Assembly (NCBI RefSeq): GCF_900100005.1
Contig: NZ_FNEB01000013.1
Location: forward strand, 1-46,448
DNA: 46,448 nucleotides
Direction: 5' to 3'
Source of the DNA: Lutimaribacter saemankumensis
Lineage (GTDB): Bacteria > Pseudomonadota > Alphaproteobacteria > Rhodobacterales > Rhodobacteraceae
The translations under genes were made by a program, and so were the position numbers. The first letter of the stretch is position 1. Each line of letters opens with the position of its first letter. The notes beneath the pieces were generated by a model. That model saw only the letters and a program-made list of their open reading frames with translations. It was not told the origin of the DNA and ran no database searches. This document shows, piece by piece, positions 45,703 to 46,448 of this stretch.

Positions 45703-46104
45703 TCAGAACGACTGCCGGATGATCACCCCGTCCTTTCGGAGAATGATGTAATCCGGTTCCACCGTCGAAAGTGTCGCCACGAAAACCACGCGCCAAATGG
45801 TGCCGCAGTCATACACCCGGTACCGATGCGTACGCAGATACTCGCGTAGAGATACATGGCGGCCACCACGCTTCGGGCCGCGGAACCCGGGCTCGAGCCG
45901 CGTCATGACCGTTGCGCGCAGCCCCGGATCCCGGATTTCAACGCAAGTATCTGGAACGCCTACAACGATCGAGGGCCCGGGACGGGGGCCCGCCACGATG
46001 ACACCATCGCAAGCGGCCAGACCGCCCAGGGCAAGGGCAGCGATGGCCAGCCTTGTGTTGCGAAACAAAGAGGTGCTGCTGTTCGATTGCTTTGGCTTGC
46101 GCAT
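45703..46104 (-). CDS. Small predicted lipoprotein
   Basis: About 133 residues. A basic N-terminus, a hydrophobic stretch (LAIAALALGGLAAC) and a lipobox LAAC predict lipidation and outer- or inner-membrane anchoring. The mature part includes PGPSIVVGVPDTCVEIRD and a basic RGPKRGGRHVSLREYLR. Two further Cys may pair. No family is recognised. The ATG at 46104 follows AAGGAGAGG. It is upstream of the RgpF-like gene on the same strand with a 200-base gap. Confidence 0.75.
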   Translation of the reverse strand: MRKPKQSNSSTSLFRNTRLAIAALALGGLAACDGVIVAGPRPGPSIVVGVPDTCVEIRDPGLRATVMTRLEPGFRGPKRGGRHVSLREYLRTHRYRVYDCGTIWRVVFVATLSTVEPDYIILRKDGVIIRQSF

Positions 46105-46260
46105 GGGGAACCTCTCCTTGAGGATTGAGCGCCGCGCGACGGTCATGCCGGCGCGGATTGCGAGGAAACGACAACACACAATCGGAACCCCGGCGAAACC
46201 TGAATGAGCCTCCCCAACTGAACTGGTCCACCACTATGTTTAGGAAACGGAGGACCGAGA

Positions 46261-46448
46261 ATGGCAAACAGGCGACCCAAACCCGAAGAGATTGTCTCGA
46301 AGTTACGACAGGTTGAGGTGCTGATGGGACAGGGCATGTCCCGTCTCGACGCAATCCGACAGATCGGCGTTGTTGAACAGACGTACTATCGCTGGCGCAA
46401 GCAGTATGGCGGAATGGGCGTAGATCAATTGAAAGAGCTGAAGCGGCT
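46261..46448 (+). CDS. IS3-family transposase OrfA, cut by the window edge
   Basis: The frame is open from the ATG at 46261 to the end of the window (62 residues). It begins MANRRPKPEEIVSKLRQVEV and contains AIRQIGVVEQTYYRWRKQYGGM, a typical IS3-family OrfA helix-turn-helix. GGAGGA precedes the ATG. The left end of the IS probably lies at about 46205-46225, but its terminal repeat cannot be confirmed without the other end. Confidence 0.85.
   Translation, partial: MANRRPKPEEIVSKLRQVEVLMGQGMSRLDAIRQIGVVEQTYYRWRKQYGGMGVDQLKELKR

Noticed and set aside
1-46448. CRISPR arrays, rRNA genes, riboswitches or a replication origin
   Set aside because: No regularly spaced repeats, rRNA-like sequence, recognisable aptamer or DnaA-box cluster was seen.

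Overview
The window reads as the chromosome of a marine alphaproteobacterium of the Roseobacter group (Rhodobacteraceae). This rests on gene content and style, not on a database search. The core genes are GC-rich. There are two unrelated TRAP transport systems, an ectoine operon of the ectABC-ask type with a divergent MarR regulator, an NDUFS4-like complex I subunit, a UvrB whose N-terminus looks roseobacterial, and two cold-shock genes.

Layout. (1) 1-3157: the end of an integrated element. It carries a lone receiver-domain protein, an unknown 193-aa protein, a small excisionase-like HTH protein and a tyrosine integrase. The integrase points at the 3' end of tRNA-Arg(UCU), so the element should extend leftward out of the window. 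(2) 3199-13473: core chromosome. It holds an NDUFS4-like subunit, uvrB, two CspA-type genes with terminators and a shared 5' leader, a secreted HExxH protein, a secreted rhodanese translationally coupled to a TIM-barrel protein, small unknown proteins, the ABC-F factor ettA and an acyl-CoA dehydrogenase. (3) 13692-24564: transport. An RND adaptor/permease pair is followed by a TAXI-type TRAP system (fused permease plus binding protein). Divergent from it is a DctPQM TRAP system followed by an isocitrate-lyase/PEP-mutase-family lyase. Both TRAP systems have a strong GC hairpin between the binding-protein gene and the membrane genes. (4) 24616-29042: ectA-ectB-ectC-ask on the minus strand for the osmolyte ectoine, with ectR divergent and an AT-rich promoter region between them. 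(5) 29066-34458: envelope lipid genes. These are an MsbA-like ABC exporter, a bile-acid/sodium-symporter-family protein, a PlsC-like acyltransferase, and the psd-pssA pair that makes phosphatidylethanolamine. (6) About 34600-46448: an accessory region of lower and uneven GC. It is scattered with IS elements: two IS3-family copies, one intact and one frameshifted; remnants of IS481, IS5 and a third IS3; and a fourth IS3 cut by the right edge. Between them, all on the minus strand, lie genes for a surface glycan: a 1288-residue multidomain protein (sugar O-methyltransferase-like, two glycosyltransferase domains, RgpF-like domain), a sulfotransferase and a stand-alone RgpF-like protein, with a small lipoprotein beyond.

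The most interesting item is the 1288-residue fusion and its IS-invaded glycan locus. Next are the duplicated csp leader RNAs and the hairpins shared by the two TRAP operons. No CRISPR array, rRNA or prophage structural gene was seen.
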